Below are positions 28,134 to 36,115 of a stretch of DNA of 36,115 bases, piece by piece. Position numbers and translations under genes: made by a program. The notes below the pieces were generated by a model. That model saw only the letters and a list, made by a program, of their open reading frames with translations, did no database searches and was not told the DNA's origin. Numbering within the stretch: the stretch's first letter is position 1; every line of letters starts with the position of its first letter. Source of the stretch: an uncultured Clostridia bacterium (GTDB lineage Bacteria > Bacillota > Clostridia > TANB77 > CAG-508); contig CANQEX010000008.1 in the NCBI GenBank assembly GCA_947596225.1, positions 1 through 36,115 of the forward strand. Reading direction: 5' to 3'.

Positions 28134-28194
28134 AAAATGGAACAATTTTCTTTTCGAACTTTTAAAAGTTCGAAAAGAAAATAGCCCCATTTTT
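28133..28194. terminator. Bidirectional terminator with perfect 38-bp palindrome core
   Basis: ATTTTCTTTTCGAACTTTTAAAAGTTCGAAAAGAAAAT (28145-28182), flanked by AAAAATGG (28133-28140) and CCATTTTT (28187-28194). Confidence 0.85.
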
Positions 28195-28204
28195 ATCTAT
28201 TAAT

Positions 28205-28372
28205 TTAAAATTTTCTTTTTCTTGCAGCCTCTGATTTTTTCTTTCTTTTTACACTAGGTTTCTCATAATGTTCTCTTTTTCTTACTTCTTGTAATACCCC
28301 GTTTCTAGCACATTGTCTTTTAAATCTTTTAAGTGCTTCTTCTAAATTGCCGTTTACTTTAACCTCTGACAT
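28205..28372 (-). CDS. rpsU: 30S ribosomal protein bS21 (absent from ORF track; 55 aa)
   Basis: Manual translation [55 protein letters not shown]; strong GGAGGGG RBS. Confidence 0.97.
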   Translation of the reverse strand: MSEVKVNGNLEEALKRFKRQCARNGVLQEVRKREHYEKPSVKRKKKSEAARKRKF

Positions 28373-28464
28373 TATTTTTTCCCCTCCTTCCGAAGCTCAA
28401 AAAACATCTTGTGGGATTGATTTTTTTATGTAATTAATCCTCTTGACTCGCTTAACTGTTTATT

Positions 28465-28494
28465 ATTATACATTAAGACTAAGTTATTTGTCAA
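28465..28494 (-). promoter_or_regulatory. Sigma-A-like promoter for rpsU
   Basis: TTGACA-18 nt-TATAAT on minus strand. Confidence 0.7.
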
Positions 28495-28497
28495 TAC

Positions 28498-29445
28498 TTA
28501 ATTTACTTCAAATAATTCACCTACTGATATTTCTTTATGAATTCTTTTTATTGCTTCTGCAAAAAGTTCTGAAATAGAAACAACACTTATTTTATCTATA
28601 TTTTTCTCTTTTGTAAGTGGAATTGTATTAGTCATAACTAATTCCTTTATTTCAGAATTTTTTATTCTTTCTATAGCAGGACCAGATAATACTCCATGTG
28701 TACAACCTACATATATATCTTTTGCGCCAAATTTTTTAATAACATTTACTGTTTCCATTATTGAACCTGCTGTATCAACTTCATCATCAAAAATAAGAGC
28801 ATTTTTTCCTTTTATTTCACCTATTACACTACTTGAAATAGCTCTATCATCATTTCCTTCTCTTCTTTTATCTACTAAAGCTATTGGACATTTAAAGTGT
28901 TCTGCATATTTATATGCTTTTTTAGAACTTCCAGCATCTGTAGCAACAACAACTTTATTATCAATTCCTTTTAAATCAAAATATTTTTCTAATATTGATT
29001 CTGCTGTTAAAACATCACAGTTTATATTAAAATATGCTTGTATTGATTTATTATGCAAATCACATGTAAGAATTCTATTTGCACCTGCAGCTTCTAAGAG
29101 TTGAGCAAATAATTTTGCTGTAACAGGTATTCTTGGTTGATCTTTTTTATCAGATCTTGAATACATATAATATGGTATTACTACAGTTATTCTCTTAGCT
29201 GATGCTCTTTTAACTGCATCTATTGTAATTAGTAATTCCATTATTCTTTCATTCACTGGTGGTTGTGTAGATTGAATTAAAAAAACATCTTTATCTCTAA
29301 CAGTTTCCAAAATCTGTACAAAATTGTTATCATTTTTAAATTTCGTTCTATTAATTTTTCCCTTTTGAATTTTTAAGTAACTACATATTTCATCAGTAAA
29401 CTTCTCAGAAGTTTCACTACATGCAAATATTTTTAAATTATCCAT
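28498..29445 (-). CDS. prs: Ribose-phosphate pyrophosphokinase
   Basis: FACSETSEKFTDEICSYLKI...VIPYYMYSRSDKKDQPRIPVTAKLFAQLLEAAGANRILTCDLHNKSIQAYF...ALIFDDEVDTAGSI. Confidence 0.97.
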   Translation of the reverse strand: MDNLKIFACSETSEKFTDEICSYLKIQKGKINRTKFKNDNNFVQILETVRDKDVFLIQSTQPPVNERIMELLITIDAVKRASAKRITVVIPYYMYSRSDKKDQPRIPVTAKLFAQLLEAAGANRILTCDLHNKSIQAYFNINCDVLTAESILEKYFDLKGIDNKVVVATDAGSSKKAYKYAEHFKCPIALVDKRREGNDDRAISSSVIGEIKGKNALIFDDEVDTAGSIMETVNVIKKFGAKDIYVGCTHGVLSGPAIERIKNSEIKELVMTNTIPLTKEKNIDKISVVSISELFAEAIKRIHKEISVGELFEVN

Positions 29446-29462
29446 TTTTTTACCTCTTTCTT

Positions 29463-30191
29463 TTATACATTACTTTTTTCCTTATTAATTCCTTCTGCTG
29501 CAATTTTTTCTTCTACTTCTCTTATTTCAAAACTTTGTTTAATAGGAACTACTTCATCATCTACTGAAACTGCTATATTAGTATTTTCTTCATTTACTTC
29601 ATTTGAATCTTTATCATCAAATTCCTTAAAGAACATAACTTTTGGTTTCTTTTCATATCTATATTCATCACCAAATTTTAACTGAACTACTTCTCCACAT
29701 TTTAATGAAGCTTGAACATCTATTTTTTTCTGATTTGTAGAACCTCTAAATTTTAAATTAACCATTGTTTTTTCTTCAACAAATTCACCATCAACCATTA
29801 TATCAATATTTTTTAGGAAATTTCTTGTATATGAATATTTTTTAAACATATCACCTAAAACATCTTTTTCAAAATCATAACCTGTATAGCACCATATCGT
29901 TTTATTTGGATATTTTTCTTTAACTTTTTGAACAAGTTTTACTAAACTTTGTTGATTAACAGGTTCTAGTGGTTCTCCTCCTAAAATAGATAATCCAGCT
30001 ATATAATCATGATTCATCAAATCAATTATATAATCTATTGTTGAGTCCTCAAATTTTTTTCCATAATTAAAATCCCATGCTTCTTTATTATGGCATCCTT
30101 TACAGTGGAAATGACATCCACTAACATATATTGAAACTCTAACTCCAGTTCCATCTTGTATATCTATTGTTTTTATATCTGCATAATTCAT
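29463..30191 (-). CDS. nrdG: Anaerobic ribonucleotide reductase activase NrdG (with C-terminal extension)
   Basis: YVSGCHFHCKGCHNKEAWDF (CX3CX2C radical SAM), LSILGGEPLEP, TIWCYTGYDFE. Confidence 0.96.
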   Translation of the reverse strand: MNYADIKTIDIQDGTGVRVSIYVSGCHFHCKGCHNKEAWDFNYGKKFEDSTIDYIIDLMNHDYIAGLSILGGEPLEPVNQQSLVKLVQKVKEKYPNKTIWCYTGYDFEKDVLGDMFKKYSYTRNFLKNIDIMVDGEFVEEKTMVNLKFRGSTNQKKIDVQASLKCGEVVQLKFGDEYRYEKKPKVMFFKEFDDKDSNEVNEENTNIAVSVDDEVVPIKQSFEIREVEEKIAAEGINKEKSNV

Positions 30192-30220
30192 AATTTAAAC
30201 CTCTTAATTTAGATAAATTA

Positions 30221-30264
30221 AGCCGTTTGAATTATAATTAAAAATTTAATAATATCAAACGGCT
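30221..30264 (-). promoter_or_regulatory. Hairpin in nrdD-nrdG intergenic region
   Basis: AGCCGTTTGA ... TCAAACGGCT with further AT-rich inner pairing; no T-run follows. Confidence 0.6.
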
Positions 30265-30283
30265 CCTTTGTATATTTTTAAAA

Positions 30284-32425
30284 TTAAATGTGAAGTACTC
30301 TTGCTTTTATTTCTTTAGTTTTTCCTACATTCCAGAAGTTTTCTCCTAAGTAACCACATGTTCTTCTTGTAACATTCATTTTGTTGTGGTCTTTATTACC
30401 ACATTGTGGACATTCCCATTCATTTTGTTCATTAATTATTATCTCTCCATCATATCCACAAACATGACAATAATCTGATTTTGTATTAAATTCTGCATAT
30501 TGAATATTATCATAAATAAATTTAACAATTTCTTCTAATGCTTCTAAGTTATTTTTCATGTTTGGTATTTCTACATATGATATTGCACCACCTGAAGATA
30601 TTGGTTGATATTTAGCTTCGAATTTTAGTTTATCAAAAGCATTAATTTTTTCTCTAACATCAACATGATATGAATTTGTATAATATCCTTTATCTGTAAT
30701 ATCTTCAATATCTCCAAATCTTTCTTTATCTACTCTTGCAAATCTATAGCAAAGTGATTCTGCTGGTGTTCCATATAATGCAAATCCAAGTCCTGTTTCT
30801 TTTTTCCATGTATCAACTTTATCTCTCATATATTTCATAACTCTTACTGAAAATTCTTCTCCAACAGGATCTGTATGACTTACACCTTTCATTAATTTTG
30901 TGACTTCATATAATCCTATATATCCTAAAGATATTGTTGAAAAACATGAATTTAATAATGAATCAATTTTTTCACCTTTATCAAGTCTTGCTAAAGCTCC
31001 ATATTGCCAATGTATAGGAGAAGCATCAGATAAAGTTCCAAGTAAAGCATTGTGTCTACACATTAAAGCATCTTTGCAAAGTTCTAGTCTTTCATCAAAT
31101 AATTTCCAGAATTTATCTTCATCTCCATTTGCTATAATTCCTATTTGAGGAAGATTTATACTAACAACACCTTGATTAAATCTTGATTCAAAAACATATT
31201 CACCTTTTTCATTTTTCCATGGAGATAAGAAACTTCTGCATCCCATTGGACTAAATACATTTCCTTCATAATTCTCTCTCATTATTTTAGCTGATATATA
31301 ATCAGGATATAATCTCTTTGAAGAACATTCAACAGCAAGTTTTGTTAAATAATCATACTTTCCACCTTTTAAACAGTTATTTTCATCTAATACATATATT
31401 AATTTTGGAAATGCTGGTGTTATATATACACCTTTTTCATTTTTAATACCTTGTAATCTTTGTTTTAATATTTCTTCTATTATTAAAGCAATTTCATCTA
31501 TATATTCATTGCTTTCGTCTAAATACATGAATATTGTAACAAATGGGCTCTGTCCGTTTGTAGTCATTAATGTATTTATTTGATATTGTATTGTTTGAAC
31601 TCCTGAAGCAAGTTCTTCTTGTCTTCTCTCTATTGCATCTTCTTTAGCTCGTTTATCTGCTTCTTCTTTTGAATATCCTTTTTCAACATATCCTAAAAAT
31701 CTTTTCTTATATACTTTATCATATGTTTTTCTTAAATATTTTCCTAAATGACGAATATCTACAGATTGTCCACCATATTGACTACTAGCTACAGCTGCTA
31801 TTATTTGAGTCATAACTGTACATGCTACTTGAAAACTTTTTGGGCTTTCAATCATTTTTCCATTCATAACAGTTCCATTATCAAGCATATCTTTTATATT
31901 TACTAAACAACAATTGTGCATTGGTTGTACAAAATAGTCTTTATCATGGAAATGTAATACACCATCATTATGTGCTTTTACTATTCTCTCTGGAAGCATT
32001 ATTCTATCAGCTAAATCTTTTGAACATTCACCAGCTATTAAATCTCTTTGTGTAGAAACTAATACTGCATTTTTATTACTGTTTTCTTCCATTGTTTCTT
32101 TATTAGCATTTCTAACTAATGTTAATATACTTTCATCAGTAGAATTAGCTTGACGAATTAAAGCATGTTTTTCTCTATATAAAATATATTTTTTAGCTAA
32201 TGTGAATTTACCAAATTCCATCAGTTTACGTTCTATAATATCTTGAATTTCTTCTACTGTCATTGAAGATTTATTTAAACTTTCTATATATTTTGTAATA
32301 AATTCTATTGATGATCTTGAAACTTTATCTTTACCACCAACTTCTCTGTTTGCTTTACTAATAGCAATAACAATTTTATCACTATTATACTCTACTTTTC
32401 TTCCATCTCTTTTAATTACTTTCAT
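30284..32425 (-). CDS. nrdD: Anaerobic ribonucleoside-triphosphate reductase NrdD (start refined to ATG 32425)
   Basis: ATP-cone MKVIKRDGRKVEYNSDKIVIAI; CHVCGY...CPQCG Zn site; RRTCGYLGENFWNVGKTKEIKARVLHI glycyl radical end; GGAGGG RBS before 32425. Confidence 0.98.
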   Translation of the reverse strand: MKVIKRDGRKVEYNSDKIVIAISKANREVGGKDKVSRSSIEFITKYIESLNKSSMTVEEIQDIIERKLMEFGKFTLAKKYILYREKHALIRQANSTDESILTLVRNANKETMEENSNKNAVLVSTQRDLIAGECSKDLADRIMLPERIVKAHNDGVLHFHDKDYFVQPMHNCCLVNIKDMLDNGTVMNGKMIESPKSFQVACTVMTQIIAAVASSQYGGQSVDIRHLGKYLRKTYDKVYKKRFLGYVEKGYSKEEADKRAKEDAIERRQEELASGVQTIQYQINTLMTTNGQSPFVTIFMYLDESNEYIDEIALIIEEILKQRLQGIKNEKGVYITPAFPKLIYVLDENNCLKGGKYDYLTKLAVECSSKRLYPDYISAKIMRENYEGNVFSPMGCRSFLSPWKNEKGEYVFESRFNQGVVSINLPQIGIIANGDEDKFWKLFDERLELCKDALMCRHNALLGTLSDASPIHWQYGALARLDKGEKIDSLLNSCFSTISLGYIGLYEVTKLMKGVSHTDPVGEEFSVRVMKYMRDKVDTWKKETGLGFALYGTPAESLCYRFARVDKERFGDIEDITDKGYYTNSYHVDVREKINAFDKLKFEAKYQPISSGGAISYVEIPNMKNNLEALEEIVKFIYDNIQYAEFNTKSDYCHVCGYDGEIIINEQNEWECPQCGNKDHNKMNVTRRTCGYLGENFWNVGKTKEIKARVLHI

Positions 32426-32497
32426 TTTTTTGACCCTCCATTTATAGAACATATATTATTTTTATATTTTTTCTTTGGTGACTCATTTCTTGAAATC

Positions 32498-32525
32498 ATT
32501 TTAACATTTTAAAAAGTAATGTCAA
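32498..32525 (-). promoter_or_regulatory. Sigma-A-like promoter for nrdDG
   Basis: TTGACA-16 nt-TAAAAT on minus strand. Confidence 0.6.
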
Positions 32526-32784
32526 ATCAATACTTTTTATGTTTCCAAAATCTTACAACTATTACTATTCAACGGTTTGACTTTAGTTACTTTTTGCATT
32601 ATTTTTTATATTAAATTTATGTTAAAATCTAAATAGCTTTTCGTTCTAGGATTTTAAGTTTTTATATTTCAAAAATATTACATTTTTTGGAAGTTTTTTT
32701 AATTTTATCCAATTTCTACCTTATTTTAATAGGCTTTATATAAGAAAACGATAATAATTCCTATTTTTATTTTAACAAAAAAAT

Positions 32785-32811
32785 ACCAGATAAAAATAAT
32801 TTTTATCTGGT
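32785..32811 (-). terminator. Intrinsic terminator downstream of sortase
   Basis: ACCAGATAAAAA-TAA-TTTTTATCTGGT then TATTTTTTT on minus strand. Confidence 0.88.
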
Positions 32812-32833
32812 GCTTTTATGTATTTTTAATAAT

Positions 32834-33580
32834 TTATATATCTTCTCTAGCTTTTACTATAACTCTTTGTTTACTATCATCTGTACATGTTATTAAAGTT
32901 ATTTCTCTTAACCCATTTGTTCTTTGAGAAGTGCAATTTACATCCTCTGGTTCTACTATGTATTTATCATAAATTTTGTATCTAACTGTTTCTTTTTTAT
33001 TATATATATCTGTTATTTCTATGATTTCACCTATCTCTACATCTGGAACATGACTGAAAAATTTATTACTTCTATAATTATGCCCTACTATACAAAAGTT
33101 TCCTACATCATTTGGTTCTGGTCCCCAAAACTTTGTTGGTGATATTTTTAATAATTCATCAGTAGTTTCATTTAAAATAGGATATGTACAATCTATTGAA
33201 GGTATATTAATTGTTGCTGTTGCATAATACCTTGTTCCATTTTCTGTTTCTCGCCATTCAATATTATCATTTGTTTCTTCATCAACAGGTTCTGTATATA
33301 TAACTTCAAAAGGATCTTCTGTATTTAATATTACAACTATTGAATTATTAGAAAATTTAATTGTTGTATCATCTACTAAATTATCTTCAAAATTTAAATT
33401 TGATAATATTTCTTGAGATATAGCTTCATTTTTGTTTTTATCATACTCTGCATATATGTAATAAGAAAATAAAATGCATACTAAAAAAATGGAAATTAAG
33501 AAATCAATTTTGTACATTCTTTTTTTCCTTTTTAGCTCTGGTGTTATATATAATTTTTCAGATACTAAAATTTGATTCAT
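32834..33580 (-). CDS. Sortase (class not assigned; start refined to ATG 33580)
   Basis: N-terminal TM; ATINIPSIDCTYPIL, FCIVGHNYRSNKFFSHV (catalytic His), TLITCTDDSKQRVIVKAR (TLxTC Cys and Arg). Confidence 0.93.
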   Translation of the reverse strand: MNQILVSEKLYITPELKRKKRMYKIDFLISIFLVCILFSYYIYAEYDKNKNEAISQEILSNLNFEDNLVDDTTIKFSNNSIVVILNTEDPFEVIYTEPVDEETNDNIEWRETENGTRYYATATINIPSIDCTYPILNETTDELLKISPTKFWGPEPNDVGNFCIVGHNYRSNKFFSHVPDVEIGEIIEITDIYNKKETVRYKIYDKYIVEPEDVNCTSQRTNGLREITLITCTDDSKQRVIVKAREDI

Positions 33581-33746
33581 TTTCTTACCTTTCAAAAATA
33601 TTTATTTTACAAAACATCATTAATATTATAACACCTGATCAACATGTAATCAAGTTTTTTTAGTAATTTGTTTATTAATTTTTGATTACATTATCAATAA
33701 TATCAAAAATTAAAATATTATATTAAAAATAATTATGTTTTAATAA

Positions 33747-33780
33747 AATAAAATAGACCGGTAACTCCGATCTATTTTAT
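33747..33780 (-). terminator. Intrinsic terminator downstream of coiled-coil gene
   Basis: ATAAAATAGA-CCGGTAACTCCGA-TCTATTTTAT with inner CGG/CCG pairing. Confidence 0.75.
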
Positions 33781-33781
33781 T

Positions 33782-35539
33782 TTACCATATATTATTTTCT
33801 GATTTTTTCTTTCTATTATTTGTTATCTTTTTTATTTTATTTAGTATATTGTTTGAATTTTCTTCTTGAGTTACCTCAAGATCTTCAATTTCATTTTTTC
33901 CTTTTTTTTGTCTTTTAACTCCTTTAATTTGTCTAAACAAATTTTCTTCCTCTTTTTCTACTTCATAAGGCATATCTTCTTCAAACAAATCATCTTCTTC
34001 ATCTTCTATATCATCATTAATTTCTTCTATATTATTAGTTTGTGTTTCTTCAACTTCATTTTCTTCATCTACAAAATTCTCTACAGAATTATTTTTCTCT
34101 AATTCTTCTGTATATTGTTTTATTTTTAAATTAGTTTCTGCAACATCAATATTTTTATATTTTTCTCCAAATATATCAAATTGATTTTCTTCAGATTCTA
34201 CTGATTCATTATTTTCATTTGAAAGTGATGATTGCTCATCATCATCATCATCTTCTTCTTCCTCACTTAACTCAAATGGTGTTTTAGAAGAAGTTTTCTT
34301 TTCAATAATTTCAACATTATTTTCTTCTTTATTTGAATCAACCGTTTCTTGAAAAATTTCATCTTCATCTTCTTCTTTTGGCAAATCAAATTCTACTATA
34401 TCTTTACCAAATACCTCTGAAATATTTTTATAGAAAATAGTATATATTTCTTTAATACCATTAATTCGCCAATAATTCAAATTAATTAGTGAAATTCCAT
34501 TAGCATTTTTTTGCTTTTGATCTTTTTGTTGTATATCTAATAAATAAGATTTATTATATAAGTCTTTATAATTTTTCTTAGTAGCTTTACCAAGAGTTTC
34601 TTTTTCTAATAAATCAAATAAATTTGTTATTTGTAAAACATCTTCGCTAAAATTATTACAAGCTTCTTCCATTAATTTTTCGTGCATTTTTTTACCATGA
34701 ATTATTGTCATTCTTTCATAATCTAAAAATTGAATAATATATTCTTTAACTGCTAATAAAAAATCTACTTTTGCTTTTTCATTTCTAAGACTCTTTTTAT
34801 GAGCTGATATTTTAGCAACTCCTGCTTCTATTTCTTCAAGCAATCTTCTCATTTTTTCAAAAATAAATAGATATGATGCTGTTTCTTTTTTTACAATATC
34901 AACTGCAAAAAATGTTGATTTTTCAATTGCATTTTGATTAAATGGAATTTTTTCATCTTTTCCATTTCTTTCTAGTTGTATAATTATTGATTCAGTATCA
35001 TCAAATTTGCTAAATTGTTTAGCAACTTCTATTGCTTCTTCTTTTATTCCTTTAAAATTTGATTTAGCAACTTCTAGTGTTTCTTCATAGGCATTTTCAG
35101 ATATTTTTCTACATCTCTTACTTTTTGAAAGTTCAAATTTTTTTTCATTATATTCTTTTAAAGCTTGAATTAAATTTTCTTTTGTTTCCTTCATAGCTTC
35201 ATTATTTTTTTCAACTTCATTTTCAATTTTTTCAATACATTTTCTAGTTTCATCTACTTTTGCATCAATATTATTAAATAATAAATTTCTATTATATTCA
35301 AGTTTGGCACTTTTCTTATATAATTTATCTTGTGAGGCTTGTATTACTTTTATTTTTTTTAAACTTTCATTATACTCTTTCTTTGCATTAAGCTCTTTTT
35401 TATAATTTATTTGATATTTTTCTAACTTATCTACCAAATCACAATAATTTTTAAAATTTTTTCTTATATTACAATCTTTTTTATATTGTAATAAATTTTC
35501 AAAATATCTTTCTAAAACTATAGCACTTCTCTCATACAT
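33782..35539 (-). CDS. Large coiled-coil protein with acidic low-complexity C-terminal region, unknown function
   Basis: 585-aa ORF; long Lys/Glu-rich helical N-terminal part, then EEEEDDDDDEQSS / EEINDDIEDEEDDLFEEDM acidic stretches and a basic tail. Confidence 0.75.
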   Translation of the reverse strand: MYERSAIVLERYFENLLQYKKDCNIRKNFKNYCDLVDKLEKYQINYKKELNAKKEYNESLKKIKVIQASQDKLYKKSAKLEYNRNLLFNNIDAKVDETRKCIEKIENEVEKNNEAMKETKENLIQALKEYNEKKFELSKSKRCRKISENAYEETLEVAKSNFKGIKEEAIEVAKQFSKFDDTESIIIQLERNGKDEKIPFNQNAIEKSTFFAVDIVKKETASYLFIFEKMRRLLEEIEAGVAKISAHKKSLRNEKAKVDFLLAVKEYIIQFLDYERMTIIHGKKMHEKLMEEACNNFSEDVLQITNLFDLLEKETLGKATKKNYKDLYNKSYLLDIQQKDQKQKNANGISLINLNYWRINGIKEIYTIFYKNISEVFGKDIVEFDLPKEEDEDEIFQETVDSNKEENNVEIIEKKTSSKTPFELSEEEEDDDDDEQSSLSNENNESVESEENQFDIFGEKYKNIDVAETNLKIKQYTEELEKNNSVENFVDEENEVEETQTNNIEEINDDIEDEEDDLFEEDMPYEVEKEEENLFRQIKGVKRQKKGKNEIEDLEVTQEENSNNILNKIKKITNNRKKKSENNIW

Positions 35540-35712
35540 TATTATAGCCCCCTAAAGTTACTAATTTTTTCTTTATTATATATAAGTTTAATAAAAATGT
35601 CTATATTATTTTTAAATAATTTTGCACAATTTTTTTTCATAATTACAAAACTCTTTATTTTTTAGGAAATTTATGGTATAATTATATATATTTTTTAGAA
35701 AGGAGGAGGGCT

Positions 35713-35895
35713 ATGTGGTTTGTAATATGGGCTGCAAAAGTAGTCTTACTATTTGCAGTTGTAATTCCAGCCATCTTATGGATATTCAATATCTTTGTAT
35801 ATGCTCCATTTAGATGGCTGTTCAGCAAAATCTGGAAATACAAAGTTCCTATTGCTATAGTAATATTACTTTTGGCGTGGCTACGGATCATATAG
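35713..35895 (+). CDS. Small Trp-rich hydrophobic membrane protein
   Basis: MWFVIWAAKVVLLFAVVIPAILWIFNIFVYAPFRWLFSKIWKYKVPIAIVILLLAWLRII; AAAGGAGGA RBS; own terminator downstream. Confidence 0.72.
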   Translation: MWFVIWAAKVVLLFAVVIPAILWIFNIFVYAPFRWLFSKIWKYKVPIAIVILLLAWLRII

Positions 35896-35926
35896 CCACT
35901 CCCTAAGAGCAACATTTGTTTAGAAA

Positions 35927-35972
35927 TGTGTCACCATATATAAGAGTAACAACTCTAATGTGGTGACACATC
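35927..35972 (+). terminator. Intrinsic terminator downstream of small membrane protein
   Basis: ATGTGTCACCA...AGAGT-AACA-ACTCT...TGGTGACACAT then CTTTTTC. Confidence 0.85.
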
Positions 35973-36045
35973 TTTTTCTTTACAAATATATGTAAATAGT
36001 TATATAATTTCTCCATAGTAATCTTTTAAGAATGGAGGGATAACT

Positions 36046-36115
36046 ATGTTACTTAATAAATTAATTTCAAAAGTCGAAGTAATAAATAAAGTTGGTGATC
36101 TAAATTTAGATATAA
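36046..36115 (+). CDS. Probable N-terminus of a Mur ligase (MurE-like), truncated by window edge
   Basis: MLLNKLISKVEVINKVGDLNLDI with GGAGGG RBS; resembles MurE N-termini but only 23 residues are visible. Confidence 0.55.
   Translation, partial: MLLNKLISKVEVINKVGDLNLDI

Noticed and set aside
33866-34102. Phe/Ile-rich + strand ORFs (33866..34102, 13441..13629, 17926..18138, 32924..33142)
   Set aside because: Low-complexity complement of Lys/Glu-rich genes on the other strand.
35682-35915. ORF 35682..35915 (-)
   Set aside because: Antisense to the 60-aa membrane protein, which has the better RBS and terminator.

Overview
AT-rich bacterial chromosomal segment. Gene content and codon bias suggest an anaerobic Clostridia-like Firmicute (inference). 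Most of it is core or household content: a partial CaCA Na+/Ca2+ exchanger, a DUF445 protein, a DJ-1/PfpI protein, MscL with a C-terminal zinc ribbon, a complete V/A-type ATPase operon headed by a monofunctional transglycosylase, a long-chain acyl-CoA synthetase, a DUF1836 protein, an ECF sigma factor, a COG2426 small multidrug export protein, KtrA/KtrB, a REC-GGDEF protein, a membrane-anchored beta-sandwich repeat protein, a 1284-aa thioester-type surface adhesin, a D-Ala-D-Ala carboxypeptidase, a Na/Pi cotransporter-PhoU protein, an SH3b-CAP protein, bS21 (missed by the ORF track), Prs, NrdG, NrdD, a sortase, a large acidic coiled-coil protein, a small Trp-rich membrane protein, and the start of a probable MurE. 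I found no tRNA, rRNA, CRISPR array or transposon. The best leads are: (1) an ECF sigma gene split by one in-frame TGA at the position where the family normally has Trp, in a window where I found no other real gene ending in TGA; (2) a terminator-like hairpin whose right arm is the Shine-Dalgarno of the next gene; (3) a hairpin/mini-ORF between the SD and ATG of mscL; (4) a thioester adhesin with four self-similar stalk domains and a non-canonical sorting signal, with a sortase about 9 kb away; (5) a V-ATPase c-subunit with a signal-peptide-like N-terminal extension; (6) a KtrA lacking RCK_C. I found no wholly new multi-gene defence-type system.
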